Of a stretch of 64,000 nt of DNA, positions 1-7,696 are shown piece after piece. The position numbers and the translations under genes are program-made. Source of the stretch: Anaerolineaceae bacterium (GTDB taxonomy: Bacteria > Chloroflexota > Anaerolineae > Anaerolineales > Anaerolineaceae); contig PABH01000057.1 of NCBI GenBank assembly GCA_002702705.1, positions 116,393 through 180,392 on the forward strand. Reading direction: 5' to 3'. Position 1 is the stretch's first letter. Each line of letters begins with the position of its first letter. The notes beneath the pieces are model-generated. The model saw nothing but the letters and a program-made list of their open reading frames with translations. It did not search any database and was not told the origin of the DNA.

Positions 1-771
1 AATGTTTCATCCGATGGTTTTATTTTGCTGTGTGCAGATGACAGCGGAATTCATAACTTGCTCAAGAAAAATATTGATAAAAAAATATTCACCTATGGTT
101 TAACAACTGCTTCAGATTACCAGGCAGTGAACTTATCCATTAATCAATTGGGGTCTTACCAATTCACCATTCAACACCAACACACCCCTCTGACAGAAAT
201 CTCCCTGCGTGTACCGGGAAAACATAATGTCCAAAATGCAACAGCTGCGATTGCAATGGCAGACAAACTTGGTCTGGATATCCAACTTGCCTCGAAAGCC
301 ATTGGTTTATTTGAATCAACAGGACGTCGTTTTGATCTCGTTGGTACCATCCAAGGCATCACCATTATTGACGATTACGCTCACCATCCCACAGAGATCA
401 AAGCAACACTGGAAGCCGCAAAAAACCGGTTCCCAGATCAAACCATTCGAGTAGTTTGGCAGCCCCATACTTATTCCCGAACAATCACCTTATTTGACCA
501 ATTTGCCACCGCTTTTTCGGATGCCGATGAGGTCATTGTGACAGAGGTTTTTGCATCCCGGGAAACCAATAACGAATTTTCAGCCCAAACCATTGCAGCT
601 GCCTTACAAAACCCCAAAGTTCACTTCATGCCAGACTTAAATAAAATCTCCTCATTTTTAATCGAGGATTTAAAACCTGGTGATGTTTTATTGGTCTTAA
701 CCGCAGGTGATGCGGACCAAATTAGCAAATCTGTGTATAAATCCTTACAACAACAGGAGGCCGGTTTATGA
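1..771 (+). CDS. murC: MurC, UDP-N-acetylmuramate--L-alanine ligase (5'-truncated by window edge)
   Basis: Cytoplasmic Mur ligase that adds L-Ala to UDP-MurNAc using ATP, the first amino-acid step of peptidoglycan precursor synthesis. Only the C-terminal half (about 256 codons) is in the window; the frame is open from base 1, so the true start lies upstream. Visible family features are the GKHNVQNATAAIA block of the central domain, GRRFD, the IDDYAHHPTEI motif and VWQPHTYSRT of the C-terminal domain. The stop overlaps the next ATG (ATGA), and an AGGAGG sequence inside its 3' end (755-760) serves the next small gene. It is the first visible member of the dcw-type cluster. Identification is secure from the motifs; the missing N-terminus cannot be assessed. 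Confidence 0.96.
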   Translation, partial: NVSSDGFILLCADDSGIHNLLKKNIDKKIFTYGLTTASDYQAVNLSINQLGSYQFTIQHQHTPLTEISLRVPGKHNVQNATAAIAMADKLGLDIQLASKAIGLFESTGRRFDLVGTIQGITIIDDYAHHPTEIKATLEAAKNRFPDQTIRVVWQPHTYSRTITLFDQFATAFSDADEVIVTEVFASRETNNEFSAQTIAAALQNPKVHFMPDLNKISSFLIEDLKPGDVLLVLTAGDADQISKSVYKSLQQQEAGL

Positions 772-950
772 GCAAAGAGAAAAAAGACCGCAAATACGAA
801 TCTGCTAGCCAAGATTTTTTTGACCTGGAATTAATTCCCAGCAACAAGCGGAATCAAAAATCGAAACTGGCTGATGAAGAAATCAACCTTAAACCGGTCG
901 AAAACCAATTGGATGTCGTGTCAAAATTAATCAAGTTCCTAAAAGATTAA
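768..950 (+). CDS. Small hypothetical protein between murC and murB
   Basis: A 60-residue, highly charged protein with no signal peptide or membrane segment. It is rich in Lys, Glu and Asp, with a basic N-terminus (MSKEKKDRKY) and a short hydrophobic amphipathic C-terminal tail (VVSKLIKFLKD). I do not recognise a family. Support for its being real: ATGA overlap with murC, a near-perfect Shine-Dalgarno AGGAGG 7 nt before the ATG, and only 13 nt to murB, so it sits translationally coupled inside the division operon. A role linked to cell-wall synthesis is inferred only from context. Confidence 0.6.
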   Translation: MSKEKKDRKYESASQDFFDLELIPSNKRNQKSKLADEEINLKPVENQLDVVSKLIKFLKD

Positions 951-963
951 CGTTGGAGAACAA

Positions 964-1959
964 ATGACCTTTCTTTCACCCACTATACAAAAGACCTTAA
1001 GCGAACGCTTTGGTACTCGTTTGAAAAATAACGTGTCCTTGGCTGGCTTAACGACTGCACAAGTGGGTGGCCCAGCGAACACATTAATCACCATCCAAAA
1101 CCGTGAAGAATTAGCTGAGACAGCCCGCCTTTTATGGGATGCCGATATTCCTTTCCGAGTGTTAGGCTCTGGATCCAATGTACTTTTTAGTGACCAACCC
1201 TATCAGGGCATTATTCTACTTAACAAAGCAAAATTAATTAAAATTGATACAAATATTCCCCAACCCACTATCTGGGCTGAATCTGGCGCAAATTTCGGTC
1301 TGGTGGCAAGGAAAGCCGCGTTAGCAGGATTAGGTGGCCTTGAATGGGCAGCCACCATTCCCGGCACCATTGGCGGAGCGGTATATGGAAATGCAGGAGC
1401 CCACGGTGGTAACATGGCTGGCAACCTCTTGGTGGCTGAAATCTTGCAACAAGGAAAAGAACCGGCTAACTGGACCTGTGAGAAGATGGAATATTCATAC
1501 CGCAGCAGCATCCTGAAACGGGAGCAAATTCAAGCAATCATCTTATCAGCAACATTTTCTTGTTCACCAGCCTCACCAAAAACAGTACAAGATCAAATGC
1601 AGCAATACAGTGAATATCGCCGTCTAACGCAGCCCCCAGGGGCCAGCATGGGTTCCATGTTCAAAAATCCTGAAGGGGATTATGCCGGGAGATTAATTGA
1701 AGCAGCTGGATTAAAAGGAAAAAAGATTGGCGGCGTTAAAGTCAGCGAAATCCACGCTAATTTTTTCGTCAATTCGGAAAACGCCACAGCACAGGATATC
1801 TGGCAGTTGGCCCGATTTGTGCAAGAGAAAGTGTATCAACAATTTAATGTTCGTCTTGAATTAGAAATCGAACCGGTTGGCTTCACCCCCGAAGGGGATT
1901 TTACCCCCCAGGTTAGTAACAACCAAAACAACAAAACAGCTTCGAATGGTAGAGATTGA
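964..1959 (+). CDS. murB: MurB, UDP-N-acetylmuramate dehydrogenase
   Basis: FAD enzyme that reduces UDP-GlcNAc-enolpyruvate to UDP-MurNAc with NADPH in the cytoplasm. The 331-residue protein shows the FAD-binding PCMH features RVLGSGSNVLFSD and GLEWAATIPGTIGGAVYGNAG. The SYRSSILK segment carries the substrate-site Tyr/Arg, and PPGASMGSMFKNP holds the catalytic Ser region. The C-terminus has LIEAAGLKG and HANFFVN. The length and the single YxxSxxK-type segment point to a type II-like MurB, but I cannot be certain. A polar, Gln/Asn-rich tail of about 25 residues follows the last conserved block. SD-like GGAG precedes the ATG by 5 nt; ddl starts 3 nt after the stop. In E. coli murB is not in the dcw cluster, so this arrangement resembles the Gram-positive-type cluster. 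Confidence 0.96.
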   Translation: MTFLSPTIQKTLSERFGTRLKNNVSLAGLTTAQVGGPANTLITIQNREELAETARLLWDADIPFRVLGSGSNVLFSDQPYQGIILLNKAKLIKIDTNIPQPTIWAESGANFGLVARKAALAGLGGLEWAATIPGTIGGAVYGNAGAHGGNMAGNLLVAEILQQGKEPANWTCEKMEYSYRSSILKREQIQAIILSATFSCSPASPKTVQDQMQQYSEYRRLTQPPGASMGSMFKNPEGDYAGRLIEAAGLKGKKIGGVKVSEIHANFFVNSENATAQDIWQLARFVQEKVYQQFNVRLELEIEPVGFTPEGDFTPQVSNNQNNKTASNGRD

Positions 1960-1962
1960 AAA

Positions 1963-3084
1963 ATGGAAAAATTAACTGTAGCAATTTTATTTGGTGGACG
2001 ATCCGGGGAACACGAAGTTTCCCTCCAATCTGCACGCTCGGTGATGGAACAAATAAACCGGGAAAAATATGACGTTTTTCCGATTGGCATCACTCAAGAT
2101 GGATTATGGTTGGTTGGAGACAATACCTGGGAAGCTTTATATAACAAAAATACAGAAAACCTTTTGCCTGCTTTTATGATCGCCGAACCGGGAAACCACA
2201 TGGTTTATACCCGTCAGGAAACTTCACAGGGCGTATTGATTACACCTTATAAAAAAATTGACGTTGTTTTCCCCGTCTTACATGGCAGCTTTGGTGAAGA
2301 TGGAACCCTGCAAGGTTTATTTGAAATGAACGAAATCGCCTATGTCGGGGCCGGTGTTTTAGGTTCTTCTGTAGGGATGGATAAAGCATTATTTAAACAA
2401 GTAATGCGAGCAAATAATATTCCGGTGATCAATGATGTGGTCGTAAGTCGAAAAGAAATCGAGACAAACCTGGAAGATATTATTCAGCGGGTGGAAAATC
2501 TGGGATCTTATCCTTTTTTTACGAAACCGGTCAATATGGGTTCTTCCGTTGGTATCAGCAAATGCCGCAATCGAAATGAATTAATCGCAGGTATTCAAGA
2601 TGCTGCCCGATATGACAGACGTGTAATGATTGAAATCGGTTTGGAACACCCGATGGAAGTAGAGATTTCCGTTCTGGGAAATGAATTTCCGATGGTTTCC
2701 GTTCCTGGTGAAATTGTCCCCGGAGATGAATTTTATACCTACGAAGATAAATACATTAATGGTGTTTCTTTGTTAAACATCCCGGCAGAACTGCCCGATG
2801 GAATGACTGAAAAAATCCAACAGACAGCGCTGCAGGCTTACACAGCTATTGATTGTGCCGGATTGGCTAGAGTAGATTTTATGCTCGATCAAAATGATGA
2901 ACGTTTGTACCTAAACGAAATCAACACCATCCCTGGTTTTACCAATATCAGTATGTACGCCAAACTTTGGGAAGCCACCGGCATCACATATCGGGAATTG
3001 ATCACCAAGTTAATCGAACTGGCACTCGATCGCCAACAGGAACGCACCCGTTCGTTACACCAGTATCAAGGAAAACAACTATGA
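1963..3084 (+). CDS. ddl: D-alanine--D-alanine ligase
   Basis: ATP-grasp ligase that makes D-Ala-D-Ala for the peptidoglycan stem peptide. The 373 residues carry the N-terminal AILFGGRSGEHEVSLQSA block, VFPVLHGSFGEDGTLQG, the central-domain FTKPVNMGSSVGISK with its ATP-binding lysine, and the C-terminal ARVDFMLD and LNEINTIPGFT with metal-binding Glu/Asn. A Phe/Tyr residue decides D-lactate versus D-alanine specificity in this family; I did not resolve it here. It starts 3 nt after murB with only weak SD complementarity, so translational coupling is likely. The stop overlaps the ftsQ ATG by 4 bp (ATGA). Confidence 0.97.
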   Translation: MEKLTVAILFGGRSGEHEVSLQSARSVMEQINREKYDVFPIGITQDGLWLVGDNTWEALYNKNTENLLPAFMIAEPGNHMVYTRQETSQGVLITPYKKIDVVFPVLHGSFGEDGTLQGLFEMNEIAYVGAGVLGSSVGMDKALFKQVMRANNIPVINDVVVSRKEIETNLEDIIQRVENLGSYPFFTKPVNMGSSVGISKCRNRNELIAGIQDAARYDRRVMIEIGLEHPMEVEISVLGNEFPMVSVPGEIVPGDEFYTYEDKYINGVSLLNIPAELPDGMTEKIQQTALQAYTAIDCAGLARVDFMLDQNDERLYLNEINTIPGFTNISMYAKLWEATGITYRELITKLIELALDRQQERTRSLHQYQGKQL

Positions 3085-4124
3085 ACAGATCAAGAGGTTC
3101 TCAATTAAGCCGGGCAGATTTGGTACGCCAACGCCAGAATGAGCGCAGCCAACAGCGTGTTACCAAACCGAAAAAAAGCTCAGCAAATGCCGTTAGATCA
3201 ACAGCACCCATCCATACCCGAGGGGTGGTGTCCGGGTTTAATTACTCACCTCCTGTTCAACAACGCGCTCGTAAACAATATTATTACACTGTCGGAGCCA
3301 GCGGAACCGAGATTCGAATGCCAGCACTGCCTTCTATTAGATTGGGTTGGCGTTTGTTGTCATTCCTTTTATTGGTTGCTGCATTGGCTGGGATTTACTT
3401 CTTGATAAATGCCCCATTTTTACAAGTTGAAGCACTTACGGTTAATGGGACCAATCGGGTTACCACAGCCGATATTGAAAACGAATTGGGATTGGTGGGA
3501 AAATCAATCGTATATGCCAATCCAAAACAGGCTGTTGAATCCCTAACATTAGCCTTCCCTGAACTCTATGATATTGAATTTTTGGTTGAACTACCCGACC
3601 AGATTACGATTAATGCCGCGGAAAGGCAACCCGTGATGGCCTGGCAAACCGATCAAAAAACCTATTGGGTTGACCAGGAAGGGATCCTTATTCCCCCTCG
3701 CGGTGAAAGTGCGGATATGTTAACTGTGTATGCAGCAATGGACCCAATCATTAAGCCAAAACTAACAGACAAATCAGAAACAGATCAAACCGGTTCTGCC
3801 GATTCTGACAAAGCAGATAAAAATGATAGTAAAATTATTGTGGCGCTCCCCCAATGGGGTGATCAAATTGATCCGGTAACAATTCAAGCCGCCTACCAAC
3901 TTCAAACGAAGATTCCAGCTGGTACAAATATAATTTATGATAAAACGCACGGCATGGGTTGGCGTGCTGAGCAAGGATGGGATGTATTCATTGGGTTGAC
4001 ATTAAATGACATTGAGTATAAATTAAAAGCTTATGATGTATTAATAAATAAGCTCAACACCGAAGGGATTACTCCCACCATGGTCAGTATTGAATACGTT
4101 CATGCACCGTTTTATAGGGAGTAG
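3081..4124 (+). CDS. ftsQ: FtsQ/DivIB cell-division protein
   Basis: Bitopic divisome protein. The start was set at the ATG overlapping the ddl stop (ATGA), giving 347 residues; an upstream in-frame extension would run through ddl and is rejected. The N-terminal cytoplasmic region of about 90 residues is basic and Gln/Ser-rich (SRADLVRQRQNERSQQRV). One transmembrane segment follows (LLSFLLLVAALAGIYFLI), then a POTRA domain beginning FLQVEALTVNGTNRVTTADI and the FtsQ domain with LPDQITINAAERQPVMAW. An acidic, low-complexity insert (DKSETDQTGSADSDKADKND) interrupts the extracytoplasmic part and is not typical. It is followed 4 nt later by ftsA. FtsQ bridges early and late divisome proteins; that role is family knowledge. 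Confidence 0.92.
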   Translation: MNRSRGSQLSRADLVRQRQNERSQQRVTKPKKSSANAVRSTAPIHTRGVVSGFNYSPPVQQRARKQYYYTVGASGTEIRMPALPSIRLGWRLLSFLLLVAALAGIYFLINAPFLQVEALTVNGTNRVTTADIENELGLVGKSIVYANPKQAVESLTLAFPELYDIEFLVELPDQITINAAERQPVMAWQTDQKTYWVDQEGILIPPRGESADMLTVYAAMDPIIKPKLTDKSETDQTGSADSDKADKNDSKIIVALPQWGDQIDPVTIQAAYQLQTKIPAGTNIIYDKTHGMGWRAEQGWDVFIGLTLNDIEYKLKAYDVLINKLNTEGITPTMVSIEYVHAPFYRE

Positions 4125-4128
4125 AGGG

Positions 4129-5370
4129 ATGATGGAAGAAGCAATTATTGTAGGAATTGATATTGGTACAACAAAGGTCTGTACATTGGTCGGGCGCATT
4201 GAAGGGGAACACGGCATCCGAATTCTTGGCGTTGGCATCGAACCTTCGAAAGGCATTAAAAAAGGAACAATTGTTGATTTAGGTGCTGCCTCACAATCCA
4301 TCGCCCGATCCATTGAAAAAGCTCAACGTTCTTGTGGTTTGGAAATTTCAACAGCCCAAATCAGCCTGGCAGGCTCTCACGTTTCATCCGTAAACAGCCG
4401 GGGTGTGGTTGCCATTGCAGGCGGCATTATTGACGAACATGATATGCACCGCGCACTCGAAGCAGCCCAGGCCGTGAACATCCCTCACAACAGAGAAATT
4501 ATCCATGTCATCCAGCGTGGTTTTATCGTCGATGGACAAGATGGTATCCGCTCACCAATTGGTATGCATGGCTATCGCTTAGAAGTTGAAGCCCACATGA
4601 TCACCGCAGCCGCAGCAACTGTCGAGAATTTACGCCAAAGTGTTGAATCCGTTGGTGTATCTGCCGGTTCATTTGTACTTAATCCATTGGCATCTGCAGA
4701 AGTCGTCTTATCCGAAACCGAACGAAATATGGGCGCCATTGTTTGTGACATCGGCGGCGGAACAACCGATCTGGCCATTTATATTGATGGCGATGTCTGG
4801 CACACCATGGTTTTGGCTGTCGGTGGAGATCATATCACCTCTGATATTGCTCATGGATTACGATTGCCTATTGAAGAAGCGGAAAAAATTAAAAAACAAC
4901 ATGGTTATGCCATTAAAGATGAAATCGGTGAAGATGAATTCTTTAATGTTCGTAGTTTTGGTTCAGACTCAGCTGCCCAAATTCCGCGCCGAGACCTGGC
5001 GCACATCATTGAAGCTCGGGTAGAAGAGATTTTTGAATTGGTGTTACAAGAGATAAAACGTTCGGGTTACGACGGCCTGTTACCAGCCGGCATGATCCTA
5101 ACTGGTGGAACCAGCCTCTTACCAGGCATCCGCCCGTTAGCCAGCCGTATTTTGGGTTTACCGGTCCGTTTAGCCCGTCCGGAACATCTCGTAGGTCTGG
5201 TGGATCAACTGCACTCCCCCGCGTATTCCACCAGTGTTGGCCTGTTACACTTTGCGTTAGCGATGAACGAATCGCTCGTGCCGGCGCGTGGCACACGGTT
5301 CGCGTCGAAAGGAGGCAGCTCGAACTGGCGTACATTTTTAGCGGAGTTATTTAGGAAAATTATGCCATAA
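4129..5370 (+). CDS. ftsA: FtsA, actin-like Z-ring membrane anchor
   Basis: Cytoplasmic actin-fold ATPase that tethers FtsZ to the membrane. Start chosen at the first of two tandem ATGs just after a GGGAGTAGAGGG ribosome-binding region; 413 residues. ATP-site motifs are visible: GIDIGTTKVC (phosphate 1), CDIGGGTTDLAIY (phosphate 2) and GMILTGGTSLLPG (adenosine). The C-terminal SNWRTFLAELFRKIMP is an amphipathic helix of the kind that binds the inner face of the membrane in FtsA. It lies between ftsQ and ftsZ as in most dcw clusters, with a 64-nt gap before ftsZ that holds a small hairpin next to the ftsZ SD. Confidence 0.97.
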   Translation: MMEEAIIVGIDIGTTKVCTLVGRIEGEHGIRILGVGIEPSKGIKKGTIVDLGAASQSIARSIEKAQRSCGLEISTAQISLAGSHVSSVNSRGVVAIAGGIIDEHDMHRALEAAQAVNIPHNREIIHVIQRGFIVDGQDGIRSPIGMHGYRLEVEAHMITAAAATVENLRQSVESVGVSAGSFVLNPLASAEVVLSETERNMGAIVCDIGGGTTDLAIYIDGDVWHTMVLAVGGDHITSDIAHGLRLPIEEAEKIKKQHGYAIKDEIGEDEFFNVRSFGSDSAAQIPRRDLAHIIEARVEEIFELVLQEIKRSGYDGLLPAGMILTGGTSLLPGIRPLASRILGLPVRLARPEHLVGLVDQLHSPAYSTSVGLLHFALAMNESLVPARGTRFASKGGSSNWRTFLAELFRKIMP

Positions 5371-5408
5371 ACCCCACAAATCTCAATTTTAACTTTAGTG
5401 TAGAACGA

Positions 5409-5428
5409 CGATAGAAATATCGGGAGGA
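5409..5428 (+). promoter_or_regulatory. Small GAAA-capped hairpin abutting the ftsZ ribosome-binding site
   Basis: CGATA-GAAA-TATCG (5409-5422) forms a 5-bp stem closed by a GNRA-type tetraloop. Its last G is the first base of the ftsZ SD (GGGAGGA, 5422-5428), 6 nt before the ATG at 5435. It could modulate ribosome access or act as a processing site between ftsA and ftsZ. The short stem leaves a chance origin possible. Confidence 0.35.
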
Positions 5429-5434
5429 AGAAAA

Positions 5435-6580
5435 ATGGATATCAATTCACAACCACAATCAGAATCATTTGCAAGAATTAAGGTCGTTGGTGTTGGCGGC
5501 GGTGGCTGTAATGCAGTCAACCGCATGATCTCTGAAGGCATGCAAGGGGTCGAATTCATCGCAATCAACACAGATGCACAAGCGTTGCTGCTCTCACAAG
5601 CAAAAACGCGCGTGCGAATTGGGGACAAATCCACACGCGGCTTAGGCGCGGGTGGTAATCCCGAAATGGGACAAAAAGCTGCTGAAGAATCTGCAGAAGA
5701 ACTGTATGAAGTCCTGCGTGGCTCCGATATGGTTTTTGTAACCGCAGGTTTGGGTGGCGGCACCGGCACAGGTGCGGCAGCCGTTATTGCACAGGTCGCT
5801 AAAGAAGTTGGCGCGTTGACCATTGGTGTGGTCACCCGTCCATTTACTTTTGAAGGCGCCCGCCGTGCAAAATCTGCCGAAGGCGGAATTACCCGTTTGA
5901 AAGAACATGCCGATACACTGATCGTTATCCCGAATGATCGCCTCCTGCAGATCGTGGATAAACGAGCCAGTTTACAGGACGCATTCCGCACAGCGGATGA
6001 TGTTCTGCGCCAAGGCATTCAAGGTATTTCCGAATTAATCACCGTGCCCGGCATGATCAATCTCGACTTTGCTGACGTTCGCGCCATTATGAGCGAAGGC
6101 GGCGCTGCCTTAATGGCAGTTGGCCGTGCGTCCGGTGAGGATCGCGCTCGCATCGCAGCCGAATCAGCAATTTCAAGCCAGCTGCTCGATATCACCATTG
6201 ATGGTGCCCGCGGTATTCTGTTTAATGTCACCGGTGGTCCCGATCTGACCTTGTTTGAGGTCAATCAGGCTGCTGCGATTATTAAAGAAACCGCACACCC
6301 AGATGTCAATCTCATCTTTGGTGCAGTAATTGACGAAAATCTGGGCGACGAGGTGCGCATCACCGTTATTGCAACGGGTTTTGATCGCGCGGGCATGCGC
6401 CAGACTCCGGCATTTGAAACGCGCCAAACGAACCGGAGTGAGGAAAAACGGCCCGCGGCAAACACAAACACGAATCGTTCTGAAAAACCTGCTGCATCGC
6501 CCACTGAATTTCAACCACACGTCATCAATACGGACGATCTGGATATCCCCGCTTTCCTGCGCAACCGCTCGCAGAGATAA
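5435..6580 (+). CDS. ftsZ: FtsZ, tubulin-like division GTPase
   Basis: Forms the cytokinetic Z-ring. The 381 residues include the N-terminal [13 protein letters not shown], the tubulin signature GGGTGTGAA at about residues 107-115, and the T7-loop [10 protein letters not shown] that completes the GTPase site of the neighbouring subunit. A variable Arg/Asn/Pro-rich linker follows, then a clear C-terminal conserved peptide [11 protein letters not shown] that docks to FtsA. It has a strong SD (GGGAGGA) and is the last gene of the cluster; a perfect-stem terminator follows 24 nt after the stop. GC content is visibly higher than in genes further right, as is common for highly expressed core genes. 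Confidence 0.98.
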   Translation: MDINSQPQSESFARIKVVGVGGGGCNAVNRMISEGMQGVEFIAINTDAQALLLSQAKTRVRIGDKSTRGLGAGGNPEMGQKAAEESAEELYEVLRGSDMVFVTAGLGGGTGTGAAAVIAQVAKEVGALTIGVVTRPFTFEGARRAKSAEGGITRLKEHADTLIVIPNDRLLQIVDKRASLQDAFRTADDVLRQGIQGISELITVPGMINLDFADVRAIMSEGGAALMAVGRASGEDRARIAAESAISSQLLDITIDGARGILFNVTGGPDLTLFEVNQAAAIIKETAHPDVNLIFGAVIDENLGDEVRITVIATGFDRAGMRQTPAFETRQTNRSEEKRPAANTNTNRSEKPAASPTEFQPHVINTDDLDIPAFLRNRSQR

Positions 6581-6603
6581 GCGGATAACCCTCCCCCGTC
6601 GTG

Positions 6604-6649
6604 CCCCGATATGCGAAATGCCTTCAGCATATCGGGGGACACATTTTTT
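6604..6649 (+). terminator. Intrinsic terminator after ftsZ
   Basis: Perfect 11-bp stem, CCCCGATATGC (6604-6614) with GCATATCGGGG (6627-6637), 12-nt loop, followed by ACATTTTTTG. It ends the dcw transcription unit. Confidence 0.85.
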
Positions 6650-6800
6650 GAACGGTGGGAGATCGTCCGGCGGAATGCTCCATGAAAAATCCCACAAAAA
6701 TCCATAGAACCTCCCATGTTCTCCACAATTCTTGACCAGGGTACCGATCCAACTCCACAAGTTATTTAGGTACCCTCGGTCTGGGGGATAGAAAAAAGTC
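6650..6800 (+). ncRNA. Structured intergenic RNA candidate between two terminators
   Basis: No open reading frame is convincing here, yet the sequence folds. GGTGGGA (6654-6660) can pair with TCCCAC (6690-6695). A long hairpin is built from GACC-AGGGTACC (6734-6745) and GGTACCCT-c-GGTC (6769-6781), with an inner AACT/AGTT pair (6751-6754, 6760-6763). The next intrinsic terminator begins at 6801, so a transcript starting after the ftsZ terminator would be a compact RNA of roughly 150-190 nt. I do not recognise 6S, SRP, RNase P or tmRNA motifs. No clear promoter was identified, so it could also be part of an ftsZ read-through 3' UTR. Confidence 0.3.
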
Positions 6801-6840
6801 ACAACCGCCTTGTCTCCACAATGGCGGTTGTTTTTTATTC
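6801..6840 (+). terminator. Second intrinsic terminator downstream of ftsZ
   Basis: ACAACCGCC (6801-6809) pairs perfectly with GGCGGTTGT (6823-6831), then TTTTTATT. An A-rich stretch before the left arm (GAAAAAAG) means it could also work on the other strand, though no leftward gene lies to the right. Confidence 0.8.
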
Positions 6841-7054
6841 TGCTAATGCCAAAATTTTAAGCTTACAATTTCCTATCGGATATCCTAGGGGCTATGATCC
6901 CCCACTGCTGGCTTAAATCCAAAAATCCAAACTAATCCCCCCTAAATACATGGCCCATATCAAGGGGTGTCAATCTTCTAAATTTTGCAGAAACCAATAT
7001 AGAAATCTCGTTCTATAACCGGAAAATTTTAAGGTAATATGATGTGATTCTTGC
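6841..7054. other. Non-coding gap upstream of the nrdR promoter
   Basis: About 210 bp after the second terminator and before the nrdR promoter. No reading frame with an SD and no RNA gene was seen. A GGGG/CCCC pairing near 6890-6905 (AGGGGCTATGATCCCCC) is the only local structure. No cobalamin-riboswitch box was recognised. Confidence 0.4.
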
Positions 7055-7083
7055 TTGCCTGTCATTAAGTCTTGTGCTAGAAT
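7055..7083 (+). promoter_or_regulatory. Extended -10 promoter for nrdR-nrdJ
   Basis: TTGCCT (7055-7060), 17-nt spacer, TG at 7075-7076 and TAGAAT (7078-7083). The predicted transcription start near 7090 gives a leader of about 118 nt before nrdR. Confidence 0.6.
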
Positions 7084-7115
7084 CAAATCCATACATACAA
7101 GGAACAACTAATACA

Positions 7116-7142
7116 ATACCCCCATATGCGGGGTATATTTTT
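7116..7142 (+). promoter_or_regulatory. Terminator-like hairpin in the nrdR leader
   Basis: ATACCCC (7116-7122) pairs with GGGGTAT (7130-7136) around a 7-nt loop and is followed by ATTTTTC. It lies inside the predicted 5' leader, so it could attenuate nrdR-nrdJ transcription; a protein-binding site is the alternative. It does not match the usual NrdR-box spacing. Confidence 0.45.
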
Positions 7143-7171
7143 CAAAACAACCACACAAAACAACCCACCAC

Positions 7172-7183
7172 CCAACCGGTTGG
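7172..7183. promoter_or_regulatory. 12-bp perfect palindrome just before the nrdR SD
   Basis: CCAACCGGTTGG lies 12 nt upstream of the AAGGAGGG ribosome-binding site of nrdR. It is a candidate operator or RNA stem. No regulator can be assigned from the sequence. Confidence 0.35.
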
Positions 7184-7207
7184 TTTGCTTTTTTGAAGGA
7201 GGGTCTC

Positions 7208-7657
7208 TTGAATTGTCCATTTTGCCAGGGTGATAAATTACGCGTTATTGATACAACACACGACTCCCGTGGGGGGATTCGACGGCGGCGTGAGTGCGAA
7301 TCTTGCAACAATAGATTCAGTACCTACGAACGTCCGATCATGGCAACACCGTTGGTCATCAAACGTGATGGTACTCGTGAGGAATTTGATCGAGAAAAAT
7401 TGGAACGCGGCATCCGCATCGCCTGCGTAAAACGTCCCGTATCCGCCAGTCAGATTGACCGTATGGTGGGTGAAATTGAATCATCACTGCAGAAAATGGG
7501 ACGTGCGGAAGTCTCCTCCCGTGTGGTCGGAGACAAGGTTATTCAGGTTTTAAAAGAACTCGACCTGATCGCCTACGTCCGCTACGCCATTGTTTATCTC
7601 AATCTCGATGACTTACGAGCCATCCGTCAAGAAGTTGATAAACTGCTGGAAAACTAA
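7208..7657 (+). CDS. nrdR: NrdR, transcriptional repressor of ribonucleotide reductase
   Basis: Nucleotide-sensing repressor of RNR genes. Start taken as TTG at 7208, because an AAGGAGGG SD sits 4 nt before it and the resulting N-terminus MNCPFC is the usual NrdR start; 149 residues, the family length. An N-terminal zinc ribbon (CPFC ... CESC, residues 3-34) with RRRREC binds DNA, and an ATP-cone domain follows (VIKRDGTREEFDREKL from about residue 50) that senses ATP/dATP. It sits 39 nt upstream of nrdJ under the same promoter, so it probably regulates this operon, including itself. No clear NrdR box was found upstream, which is unusual. Confidence 0.94.
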   Translation: MNCPFCQGDKLRVIDTTHDSRGGIRRRRECESCNNRFSTYERPIMATPLVIKRDGTREEFDREKLERGIRIACVKRPVSASQIDRMVGEIESSLQKMGRAEVSSRVVGDKVIQVLKELDLIAYVRYAIVYLNLDDLRAIRQEVDKLLEN

Positions 7658-7696
7658 TTAAAACCGATCCCCTACCCACGCTTAAGGAGAATAATT

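Noticed and set aside
6173..6802. Long antisense open frames over ftsZ (5395-6018 and 6173-6802)
   Set aside because: They oppose ftsZ codons, lack SDs and recognisable domains, and one crosses the ftsZ terminator.
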